Below the pieces are notes generated by a model. The model was given only the letters and a program-made list of their open reading frames with translations, searched no databases and had not been told where the DNA came from. Both the position numbers and the translations under genes were made by a program. Below are positions 5,712 through 11,326 of a stretch of 13,465 nucleotides of DNA, piece by piece; position 1 is the first letter of the stretch; the number at the start of each line of letters is the position of its first letter. The DNA comes from an uncultured Peptococcaceae bacterium (lineage in GTDB: Bacteria > Bacillota > Peptococcia > Peptococcales > Peptococcaceae), in assembly GCA_934229395.1 (NCBI GenBank), contig CAKQDL010000052.1, positions 1-13,465 on the forward strand, written 5' to 3'.

Positions 5712-7097
5712 TTATTCGCTTTCCATATATCTGTGCAAGATGGCGGCAACTTCAGCGCGTGTGGCGTTGTCCTTTGGTGCTAGGAGGCTCTTGCCCTTGC
5801 CGCCGATGAGGCCTTCGGCCACGGCCCATTCCATAGGTGTGCTGGCCCAAGTGCTCACATCGAGGCTATCGCTAAAGCCAGAGAGGTCGGCGGTGGAGGT
5901 GGTGTCGCGGCCTTCTAGCTTGGCTTGGTTGTAAAGGAAGCAAGCGAGCTGCTCACGGGTGATAAAATCCATTGGCCCAAAAAGGTAGTCGCTATAGCCC
6001 GAGGCAATGCCGTTTTCCTGCGCCCAATAGACGGCGTTGTAATAATAGCTCTCAGCGTTCACATCTATAAAGCTGCGTGCGCTGCCCTCTGGCAAGGCTT
6101 CTCCACCGGCGCGCCACAAAATGGTGGCAATCATTCCGCGGGTGGTGGTGGACCCAGGTGCAAACTGGGTGTCTGTCACGCCGTTCATAAGGCCGTGGTT
6201 GCAAATGTAAAAGACATCGTCATAAAACCAATCGCCCTCGCTCACATCCATAAAGCCTAGGGGCTCATAATTGTATTGCCAACGGGCTGTGAGGGTGGTG
6301 TCGGCTGTTAAACGTGTGCTTTCGCTTGCCATGGTGCCATCGGGCAAATACCAGCCCAAAAAGGTATAGTCGAGACGTTCGGGCTCAGGTAGGGTGCCTA
6401 GGGTGCCGTCTGTGCTCGTGATGGCGTTGGGTGATACGTTGCCACCGGCGGCATTGAGGGTGATGGTGACAGGCGCGCTGTTAAAGATGAGGCCAAAGGT
6501 GGCGCTATGTCCGCCGCCGCAATCGTAGGTGTAGCTGGCTTCATCGGCTGTTGGCGTAATAAGGCTGCCCGAGAGCGTGGCGCCTTTCCAAGCGCTGGCT
6601 CTGTTTTGGTCAAAGCCCTTTGGTAAATCTGCAAGGTCATAACGGTCCATGGTGCCTTTGAGCACAAAGACATTATCCTCACAATCAAAGGTTTCTAGCG
6701 CAGAGAGGGCCGATACATCTAGGCTCGTAAGCTGGTTGCGCGAGCAATTGAGCACAGTGAGGCGCGTATTGTTGGTCACGTCGAGAGCAGTCAGGGCATT
6801 GTCGGCACAGTTTAGGGCCGTTAGAAAAGGAAAATACTCAAGGCCGGCCAAGGAGGCAATGTCTTGGTTCGACACATCCATCATTGTAGTGGCAGCAATT
6901 TCCTCGTCAGAGAGGGCGCCGCTGTGATCTAGGTCGAGGTTGGTGGACACATAGCTTCTAAAATTGGCGTCGGGGAAAGTATCCTCGCTGATTTCGGTGT
7001 CAACGTGTTCTATATTGTCTGCAGCCATGGCAGGCGCAGAAAAACCCATGGTGAGGGCAGTGGTCAAAAATAAGGCAAGGGCTTTGCGTAGGGACAT
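5712..7097 (-). CDS. Secreted surface protein with leucine-rich repeats, Flg_new repeat and three SLH domains
   Basis: A 461-aa exported protein. A classical signal peptide covers residues 1-26 (MSLRK, a hydrophobic core, then APAMA before ADN). Residues 40-68 hold FPDANF and an EF-hand-like DLDHSGALSDEE. Residues 72-147 form short leucine-rich repeats (LTALNCADNALTALDVTNN type). A cysteine-containing linker is followed by a Listeria-Bacteroides (Flg_new/InlB B-type) repeat at about 212-274 with TFLGWY and LTARW. Three SLH domains occupy about 282-331, 343-393 and 408-459, each with the F-x-D-V...G...G-x-x-x-F-x-P...R pattern. SLH triplets bind secondary cell-wall polymer, so the leucine-rich region is displayed at the surface, probably for binding or adhesion. 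The start at 7097 is chosen because of AAAGGAGG six bases upstream and the signal peptide. No clear terminator follows. Confidence 0.88.
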   Translation of the reverse strand: MSLRKALALFLTTALTMGFSAPAMAADNIEHVDTEISEDTFPDANFRSYVSTNLDLDHSGALSDEEIAATTMMDVSNQDIASLAGLEYFPFLTALNCADNALTALDVTNNTRLTVLNCSRNQLTSLDVSALSALETFDCEDNVFVLKGTMDRYDLADLPKGFDQNRASAWKGATLSGSLITPTADEASYTYDCGGGHSATFGLIFNSAPVTITLNAAGGNVSPNAITSTDGTLGTLPEPERLDYTFLGWYLPDGTMASESTRLTADTTLTARWQYNYEPLGFMDVSEGDWFYDDVFYICNHGLMNGVTDTQFAPGSTTTRGMIATILWRAGGEALPEGSARSFIDVNAESYYYNAVYWAQENGIASGYSDYLFGPMDFITREQLACFLYNQAKLEGRDTTSTADLSGFSDSLDVSTWASTPMEWAVAEGLIGGKGKSLLAPKDNATRAEVAAILHRYMESE

Positions 7098-7156
7098 GAT
7101 GGGCCTCCTTTGTGATGCATTTTCCGCAAAATAAATAGGATTTAGACAATACTTCC

Positions 7157-7185
7157 ATAGTAGGACCAAAAAACCTAAAGTGCAA
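7157..7185 (-). promoter_or_regulatory. Promoter of the SLH surface protein gene
   Basis: On the minus strand TTGCAC (7180-7185) and TACTAT (7157-7162) are separated by 17 bases, about 60 bases upstream of the ATG, leaving a short A/T-rich leader. Confidence 0.55.
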
Positions 7186-7300
7186 GGGCATTGGCAAATC
7201 TTGATAATATCTCATCAATTCCCTTCACAATCGTGACATTTTAACACTTTTGTAAGTTGCATTCCCCAAAAAAAGTCGCGCGGTGTAACCAAGCCTTGAT

Positions 7301-7326
7301 AAAAAAGGCGCGCAAAGTAACGCGCC
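7301..7326 (-). terminator. Second tandem terminator after EamA transporter 1
   Basis: GGCGCG (7307-7312) pairs with CGCGCC (7321-7326) across an 8-base loop. On the minus strand the stem is followed by TTTTTT. It lies directly behind another terminator, a back-up arrangement. Confidence 0.65.
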
Positions 7327-7332
7327 GCCAAC

Positions 7333-7360
7333 AAAAAAGGCCGCCATTGAAAAGGCGACC
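7333..7360 (-). terminator. Terminator of EamA transporter 1
   Basis: On the minus strand GGTCGCC and GGCGGCC (7354-7360 and 7339-7345) form a 7-bp stem with one G-U pair, followed by TTTTTT, starting 7 bases after the stop codon. Confidence 0.8.
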
Positions 7361-7366
7361 AAAAAA

Positions 7367-8263
7367 TTATGATTTTTTGATGGGCAGCTGCACCGTTGTG
7401 AGGAGCACCGAGGCAAGCACGAGGGCCGCACCGCAGCTGGCTTGCAAGGAAAGGCTTTCGCCCAAGAGCAAAATGGCGAAAAACGAGCCGAAAACAGGCT
7501 CCATAGAAAAAATCAGCGCCGTATGCTCCGGTGTAGTAAAGCTTTGGGCCAGCGGCTGAAAGGTAAAGGCAAAGGCGCCGCAGATGAAGCTCAGCCCCAA
7601 AATAGATCCCCATACAGTCGCGCCCTGAGGCACCACAGGCGTGGTAAAAAGGAGGGTTGCGCCCCAACCCATTACGGCCATTGTTGCCTGCTGCACCACC
7701 CCCAGGAGGATGGCGTCGCTTTCGTGGCTAAAGGTATCGGTGGCAATGATGTGGGCTGCATAAAGAAAAGCGCTTACAATACAAAGGAGCGCACCCGATG
7801 AGAGCGCAAGGGAGCCTTTGAGGGAAAGGAGGGCAATCCCTGTTGTGGTGCCAAGGGTGCCAAGAATGATTTTTTTGGGCGGCAAGCGGCGGTGGCGCAC
7901 AGCTTGCACCACAGGCACAATCACAATGGCTGTGCTTGTAAGAAAGCTCGCCGTAGAGGCCTCGGTGGTTTGCACGCCAAAAAGAATGGCCACAACGCAA
8001 AAAAACATAATCACACCGAGAACCACACCATGCATCAGCACCTGCTTGTTCATTTTAGGCAGGCGATGACGAAAAATAAGAGCGCACAAAAAGCCTGCCA
8101 AGGTAAAACGCAGGGCAATAATTTCAAAGGGATGGATAGCCGCCGAGGCCGTTTTGAGAAACACGTAAGAAATCCCCCACGACATCGTAACAAGCACCAA
8201 CCAAAAATTCGCCATGCGCTGGCTCATCCCAACGCGGCGCAAACGTTTCGACAAAATAGACAC
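7367..8263 (-). CDS. EamA/DMT-family transporter, paralogue 1
   Basis: A 298-aa integral membrane protein of the drug/metabolite transporter (EamA) family, with about ten hydrophobic segments in two homologous halves. Near the N-terminus MSWGISYVFLKTA is the usual first-helix signature, and PFEIIALRF follows. The second half ends with EHTALIFSMEPVFGSFFA, the family's conserved helix. I start at the GTG at 8263, not at upstream in-frame codons, because AGAGGAGG lies six bases before it and this start aligns exactly with the neighbour at 8526-9422 with equal length. The two proteins align essentially without gaps (shared RRVGMSQR/HRVGMSPR, GVVLG, LGVVQQ). The substrate is unknown; amino acids, metabolites or drugs are all possible. 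Confidence 0.87.
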   Translation of the reverse strand: MSILSKRLRRVGMSQRMANFWLVLVTMSWGISYVFLKTASAAIHPFEIIALRFTLAGFLCALIFRHRLPKMNKQVLMHGVVLGVIMFFCVVAILFGVQTTEASTASFLTSTAIVIVPVVQAVRHRRLPPKKIILGTLGTTTGIALLSLKGSLALSSGALLCIVSAFLYAAHIIATDTFSHESDAILLGVVQQATMAVMGWGATLLFTTPVVPQGATVWGSILGLSFICGAFAFTFQPLAQSFTTPEHTALIFSMEPVFGSFFAILLLGESLSLQASCGAALVLASVLLTTVQLPIKKS

Positions 8264-8294
8264 GTTCTTCCTCCTCTGATTCATAGTTAAGCTC

Positions 8295-8323
8295 ATCCTA
8301 ACATAATAAAAGCGCCCATCCAA
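8295..8323 (-). promoter_or_regulatory. Promoter of EamA transporter 1 with a GC-rich dyad over the -35
   Basis: On the minus strand TTGGAT (8318-8323) and TAGGAT (8295-8300) lie 17 bases apart. The same layout occurs before the paralogue. A dyad GCGCCC (8312-8317) / GGGCGC (8325-8330) brackets the -35. On this strand the stem is also followed by TTTTATT, so it might instead act as a leader or boundary terminator. Confidence 0.45.
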
Positions 8324-8374
8324 GGGGCGCACATATAGGTTTTTGTTATACACCATCTAGCCAGCCCGAGGGCG

Positions 8375-8383
8375 TGGTATAAT
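8375..8383 (+). promoter_or_regulatory. Orphan extended -10 promoter on the plus strand
   Basis: TGGTATAAT is a perfect extended -10, almost identical in context to the one before the last nitroreductase (GTGGTATAATAAA in both). No open reading frame follows. A transcript would run about 95 bases and end at the hairpin 8441-8482, so a small RNA is possible, but chance is also possible. Confidence 0.25.
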
Positions 8384-8391
8384 AAAGCTAC

Positions 8392-8430
8392 AAAAAAGGG
8401 CACCATCAGTAGACGGCTGTTTCCCTCTTT
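8392..8430 (-). terminator. Second terminator-like hairpin after EamA transporter 2
   Basis: On the minus strand GGG, a bulge, a GCCGTC/GATGGT stem (with G-U pairs) around TACT, and CCC precede a TTTTTT run (8392-8397). It follows the stronger hairpin at 8441-8482, matching the tandem terminators seen after transporter 1. On the plus strand the same bases can form a 5' stem for the possible short RNA. Confidence 0.45.
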
Positions 8431-8440
8431 AATGATCGTA

Positions 8441-8482
8441 AAAAATGACCGCTAATCTTGGAGGATTGGGGCGGTCATTTTT
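8441..8482. terminator. Strong bidirectional terminator after EamA transporter 2
   Basis: AAAAATGACCGC (8441-8452) is perfectly complementary to GCGGTCATTTTT (8471-8482), with an additional AATC/GATT pairing inside. Both strands end in T-runs. It serves the minus-strand transporter that stops at 8526. Confidence 0.8.
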
Positions 8483-8525
8483 ATTGCTCAAGTCATGAAG
8501 TCACATAAGTATCGCACAAACGCCC

Positions 8526-9422
8526 TCACTTGGGAGCGCTTTTCTTTTTTGTGGAGGCCAGGAGGACGCTTAGGAGGATGATAGCGGCACCTAGGGCGTC
8601 TTGTAGGTCTAGGGTGTCGTGCATAAGGAGGTAGGAAAAAATGGCGCCAAACACTGGCTCTAGGGCAAAGAGCAAGGCCGTGTGCTCGCTCGATGCGTGG
8701 GCTTGGGCCACGCTTTGGCTCACAAAAACAAAGACGCCGTTCACAAGAGCCAGGGTGAGCACGGCCGCCCAAGGCGCAAAGCCCGTAGGAACGACCGGTG
8801 TATTAAAGAGCGCCAGTCCCACCCAGCCCAAAATGGCCATTGTAATCTGCTGTACCACACCCAGCACAACGGCGTTTTCGCGTTTGGCCATTTCGCCTGT
8901 AAAAATAATGTGGAAGGCGTAGGAGAGGGCGCTTAGGATGCAAAGAATGGCGCCTAGAGAGAGATTGAGACCATCTTCCAAGGAAAGCAGGCCAATGCCC
9001 ACCATTGTGCCCAAAAAGCACAGGCTCATGCGCACCGCTGGCAGCTTGCGCGTCCAAAGGGCCAAAAGCAGCGGCACAAAAACAATCTTGGCGCTGGCCA
9101 AAAAGGTCGCCGTAGAGGCCGTGGTCGAAAGCACCCCATAGGCCATGGTCGTGGACCCTATAAACATCGTGATCCCGAGCACCACGCCATAGAAGGCCCC
9201 GCGGCGCGTGATTTGGCGCAATTGGTCACGAAAGAGGAGGGTGCAAATCAGCGAGGCAATGGTAAAGCGCAGGGCAATCAACTCAAAGGGCGGCATGGCT
9301 GCAGCGCCAATTTTAATCACCACATAAGAAAGCCCCCACGCCATGGTGTCGAGGGTCAAAATAAACATCGCCACGCGCGGGCTCATCCCCACGCGGTGCA
9401 GTCTTTGCGGTAAAAACTTCAT
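8526..9422 (-). CDS. EamA/DMT-family transporter, paralogue 2
   Basis: A 298-aa, roughly ten-helix EamA transporter in the cytoplasmic membrane, paralogous to the protein at 7367-8263. Shared landmarks are HRVGMSPR at the start, MAWGLSYVVIK in helix 1, PFELIALRF, GVVLG, LGVVQQITMA and EHTALLFALEPVFGAIF in the last third. AAAAGGAGG lies eight bases before the ATG at 9422. A GTG at 9425 is an alternative, but the ATG aligns with the start of the paralogue. Separate promoters and terminators show that the two genes are independent units that arose by tandem duplication including the control region. The C-terminus is lysine-rich (TKKKSAPK), consistent with a cytoplasmic end. The substrate is not predictable. 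Confidence 0.87.
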   Translation of the reverse strand: MKFLPQRLHRVGMSPRVAMFILTLDTMAWGLSYVVIKIGAAAMPPFELIALRFTIASLICTLLFRDQLRQITRRGAFYGVVLGITMFIGSTTMAYGVLSTTASTATFLASAKIVFVPLLLALWTRKLPAVRMSLCFLGTMVGIGLLSLEDGLNLSLGAILCILSALSYAFHIIFTGEMAKRENAVVLGVVQQITMAILGWVGLALFNTPVVPTGFAPWAAVLTLALVNGVFVFVSQSVAQAHASSEHTALLFALEPVFGAIFSYLLMHDTLDLQDALGAAIILLSVLLASTKKKSAPK

Positions 9423-9445
9423 CACATACGCCTCCTTTTTAGCTC

Positions 9446-9474
9446 ATGCTAACATAAATGCAGCGCCGCGCCAA
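9446..9474 (-). promoter_or_regulatory. Promoter of EamA transporter 2 with a GC-rich dyad over the -35
   Basis: On the minus strand TTGGCG (9469-9474) and TAGCAT (9446-9451) are 17 bases apart. The -10 neighbourhood (TTATGTTAG-S-ATGAGCT) is the same as before transporter 1. The dyad CGCGC (9467-9471) / GCGCG (9477-9481) surrounds the -35. Confidence 0.45.
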
Positions 9475-9516
9475 CTGCGCGAATCATGCAAAAGAATCTT
9501 TTATAAGAAAGCGTTC

Positions 9517-9544
9517 TTGTAAAAAACCAGCAAGGGCGTATAAT
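9517..9544 (+). promoter_or_regulatory. Promoter of the CDF metal transporter gene
   Basis: TTGTAA (9517-9522) and a consensus TATAAT (9539-9544) are 16 bases apart, 29 bases before the start codon. Two small dyads lie upstream and over the -35: AAAAG/CTTTT at 9490-9502 and AAGAA/TTCTT at 9505-9518. They are possible operator halves. No Mn riboswitch or typical MntR box is visible. Confidence 0.6.
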
Positions 9545-9573
9545 AGAAGAAATACTTTGAGGGAGGTCGTAAA

Positions 9574-10692
9574 ATGAGCAGTGAAATCAATCGCGAGCAG
9601 GTTGTGGTGCGCACAAGCATCATTGGCATTTTGGCCAACGTGCTCCTCGTGATACTAAAGGGCATCATTGGCGCTGTGTCGGGCTCCATCGCCATTATTT
9701 TGGATGCCATCAACAATCTTACAGACGTTTTATCGAGCGTGGTCACCATCATTGGCACCAAGCTCGCTGGCCGCGCGCCAGACCGCAACCATCCCATTGG
9801 CCACGGTCGTTTGGAATACCTTACCACCATGCTTGTAGCCGTGATTATTCTCTACGCCGGCGTCACGGCCTTGGTGGAATCGGTCAAAAAAATCCTCCAC
9901 CCCGTAGCGGTCAGTTACAGCGGTGTGAGTATTGTGGTCATGATCCTGGCCATTGTCGTGAAGCTCGCCTTAGGCACCTATGTGCGCAAGAAGGGCCAAA
10001 GCGTGGATTCAGGCGCCCTTGAAGCCTCGGGTCTCGATGCCCTCTTTGATGCCGTCATTACCACCTCGGTGCTTCTCTCTGCCGTTATCACCATGTTCAT
10101 TGGTGTGAGCCTAGAGGCGTGGGTCGGCGTCTTTATTGCCGTCATCATCATCCGCTCTGGCCTTGGCATGGTGCTCGAGGCGGTGGATGCCATGATGGGC
10201 CGCCGTATTGATGGCGCCCTATCTAAGGCCATCAAGGCCACGGTGTGCGAGGAGCCGGGGGTGATTGGCGCCTACGATTTGTTTATGGACAACTACGGCC
10301 CCGATCTCTATATTGGTGCTCTCAATGTGGAGGTGGACGAAAACACCACTGCCGCGCAAATTGACATCATGACCCACCACATCCAAGACCGCGTGTTCCA
10401 AAGGCATGGCGTGCGCCTCAACAACATTGGCGTCTATGCCTACAACGCCACCAACACCACAGCCGTAGAAATGCGCGAGACCTGCCGCAAACTCGCCGTG
10501 GCCCACAAGGGTGTGCTGCAAATCCACGGCTTCTACGTCAATTTGGAGGAAAAGAAAATCCATTTCGACGTCGTCATTTCCTTTACCGTCGACGACCGCG
10601 AATCCCTGCGCCAGCACATTGTGCACGATGTCAAAGAGCGCTACCCAACTTGGAGCGTGGACACCAACCTAGATATAGATTTGAGCGATTAA
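9574..10692 (+). CDS. Cation diffusion facilitator transporter, manganese-type signature, doubled C-terminal domain
   Basis: A 372-aa inner-membrane metal/proton antiporter of the CDF family, predicted to export divalent metal. Six hydrophobic segments fill about residues 12-205. The metal site shows N47-x-x-x-D51 (DAINNLTD) in helix 2 and D155-x-x-x-D159 (GLDALFD) in helix 5. Zinc CDFs usually have H/D-xxx-D with a histidine in helix 5. N/D-xxx-D plus D-xxx-D is the pattern of manganese exporters such as MntE, so Mn(II) or Fe(II) is the likelier cargo (inference). At 372 aa it exceeds the usual ~300 because the cytoplasmic ZT-dimer-type domain appears twice, about 215-290 and 295-368. GGAGG lies seven bases before the ATG. 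It is monocistronic, with its own promoter and terminator. Confidence 0.87.
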   Translation: MSSEINREQVVVRTSIIGILANVLLVILKGIIGAVSGSIAIILDAINNLTDVLSSVVTIIGTKLAGRAPDRNHPIGHGRLEYLTTMLVAVIILYAGVTALVESVKKILHPVAVSYSGVSIVVMILAIVVKLALGTYVRKKGQSVDSGALEASGLDALFDAVITTSVLLSAVITMFIGVSLEAWVGVFIAVIIIRSGLGMVLEAVDAMMGRRIDGALSKAIKATVCEEPGVIGAYDLFMDNYGPDLYIGALNVEVDENTTAAQIDIMTHHIQDRVFQRHGVRLNNIGVYAYNATNTTAVEMRETCRKLAVAHKGVLQIHGFYVNLEEKKIHFDVVISFTVDDRESLRQHIVHDVKERYPTWSVDTNLDIDLSD

Positions 10693-10697
10693 AGCTA

Positions 10698-10725
10698 AGC
10701 TCTCTCGCACGAGGGAGCTTTTTTT
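10698..10725 (+). terminator. Terminator of the CDF gene
   Basis: AGCTCTCTCG (10698-10707) pairs with CGAGGGAGCT (10710-10719) with one G-U pair and a CA loop, followed by seven T residues. Confidence 0.85.
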
Positions 10726-10803
10726 GCGCAAATGATGCTTTTGTTGTCATATATCAAAAAGGCCAAATATAAGAAATGCTTAGGGAATAATGAGCGCTCT
10801 GCC

Positions 10804-10832
10804 TTGAGTTTTGTGCCCTTGGATGGTATATT
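10804..10832 (+). promoter_or_regulatory. Promoter of the c-di-GMP riboswitch operon
   Basis: TTGAGT (10804-10809) and TATATT (10827-10832) are 17 bases apart, with TGG directly before the -10 giving an extended -10. Transcription would start inside the following AT repeat, about 70 bases before the aptamer. Confidence 0.5.
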
Positions 10833-10834
10833 AA

Positions 10835-10855
10835 ATATATATATATATATATATA
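10835..10855 (+). repeat. (AT)n microsatellite at the transcription start region
   Basis: Ten uninterrupted AT units plus a final A lie directly behind the -10 box. Such a tract can change length by slippage and would move the start site or alter melting at this promoter. No other simple repeat of this size is seen in the window. Confidence 0.8.
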
Positions 10856-10910
10856 GTCACAAATCAATAAATGGCGAACCAGTCTGCGCTGGCTTCGCTT
10901 GTTGTAACAA

Positions 10911-10985
10911 AGGCAAAGCCGCTGAAAAACGGTGACGCAAAGCTATAGGATCTAAGCCCTTTGGGTAGGATTGCCAGCTGCTGAA
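10911..10985 (+). promoter_or_regulatory. Cyclic di-GMP-I (GEMM-I) riboswitch aptamer
   Basis: The region shows the GEMM-I landmarks in order: GGCAAAGCC (10912-10920), a CCG/CGG helix capped by a GAAA tetraloop (near 10924), the invariant GACGCAAAGC (10934-10943), a TATAGG/TCTAAG tetraloop-receptor-like pair, the GCCC/GGGT second helix, and ATTGCCAGCTGC (10970-10981). The GGCAA and TTGCC segments close P1. The leader before it contains a 9-bp hairpin with one bulge (10874-10882 with 10889-10898) and TTGTT/AACAA (10899-10910). A terminator and a diguanylate cyclase gene follow, which fits a c-di-GMP sensor. Whether ligand turns the operon on or off cannot be read from the sequence. Confidence 0.88.
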
Positions 10986-11013
10986 AACATTACATCCAAA
11001 ATGATTGGAGCGT

Positions 11014-11046
11014 AGCGCCCTGGGAGAAGGGCCTGCGCTTTGTTTT
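11014..11046 (+). terminator. Riboswitch expression-platform terminator
   Basis: AGCGCCCT (11014-11021) pairs with AGG plus GCGCT (11028-11039, four-base bulge), or alternatively GCCCT with AGGGC. The stem is followed by TTTGTTTT. It lies between the aptamer and the first gene, where a transcription switch belongs. Confidence 0.6.
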
Positions 11047-11092
11047 GTGCAGCGAAAACCCAAAGGCAGGAAATTTTAACGGGTGAGTGTGG

Positions 11093-11326
11093 ATGTATCA
11101 ATATATTATCAACAAAAATTGTGAGCTAGAGTATGTGAACGAGAAGGTGCGCGAGGTGCAAACAAGCGAAGACGGCGTCATCGAATACGACTACGTCAGC
11201 AAAACAGGCGAAGGCGATGATACCTTCGCCAACTATCACGCTGTGCAGCAGACCTACAGAAAAGGCCGCGACATCACGCACATCATCAGCATCATTCAAG
11301 AAAAGGAGGATGGGGAAGATGCGTAA
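11093..11326 (+). CDS. Small acidic protein of unknown function, first gene behind the c-di-GMP riboswitch
   Basis: A 77-aa protein I do not recognise. It is clearly acidic (about 17 D/E against 8 K/R), with no signal peptide or membrane segment, and a single cysteine at residue 10. The N-terminal half looks beta-rich with many tyrosines (MYQYIINKNCELEYVNEK...IEYDYVSK), and the end is a short amphipathic helix and acidic tail. GGTGAG about five bases before the ATG at 11093 is a weak ribosome site; a GTG at 11087 is an alternative start. Its last 8 bases overlap the diguanylate cyclase start, whose strong ribosome site lies inside this gene. The two are therefore translationally linked and both under the riboswitch. 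A role tuning the cyclase or in c-di-GMP output is only a hypothesis. Confidence 0.65.
   Translation: MYQYIINKNCELEYVNEKVREVQTSEDGVIEYDYVSKTGEGDDTFANYHAVQQTYRKGRDITHIISIIQEKEDGEDA

Noticed and set aside
7208..7300. Third tandem terminator or small gene between the SLH gene and transporter 1
   Set aside because: A T-run exists on the minus strand (near 7268-7274) but no convincing stem precedes it, and no coding frame with a ribosome site is present.
8356..8430. Fluoride- or preQ1-type riboswitch in front of transporter 1, suggested by CTGATGGTGCCC on the minus strand
   Set aside because: The required 5' segments of these aptamers are missing and the bases are better explained as a terminator hairpin of the preceding gene.
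9426..9573. Manganese (yybP-ykoY) riboswitch before the CDF gene
   Set aside because: The leader from the -10 box to the start is about 29 bases, too short for the aptamer, and no conserved loops are visible.
10732..10935. 67-codon open frame over the AT tract
   Set aside because: It runs through the promoter, the AT microsatellite and into the riboswitch aptamer, has no ribosome site, and is explained by the RNA leader.
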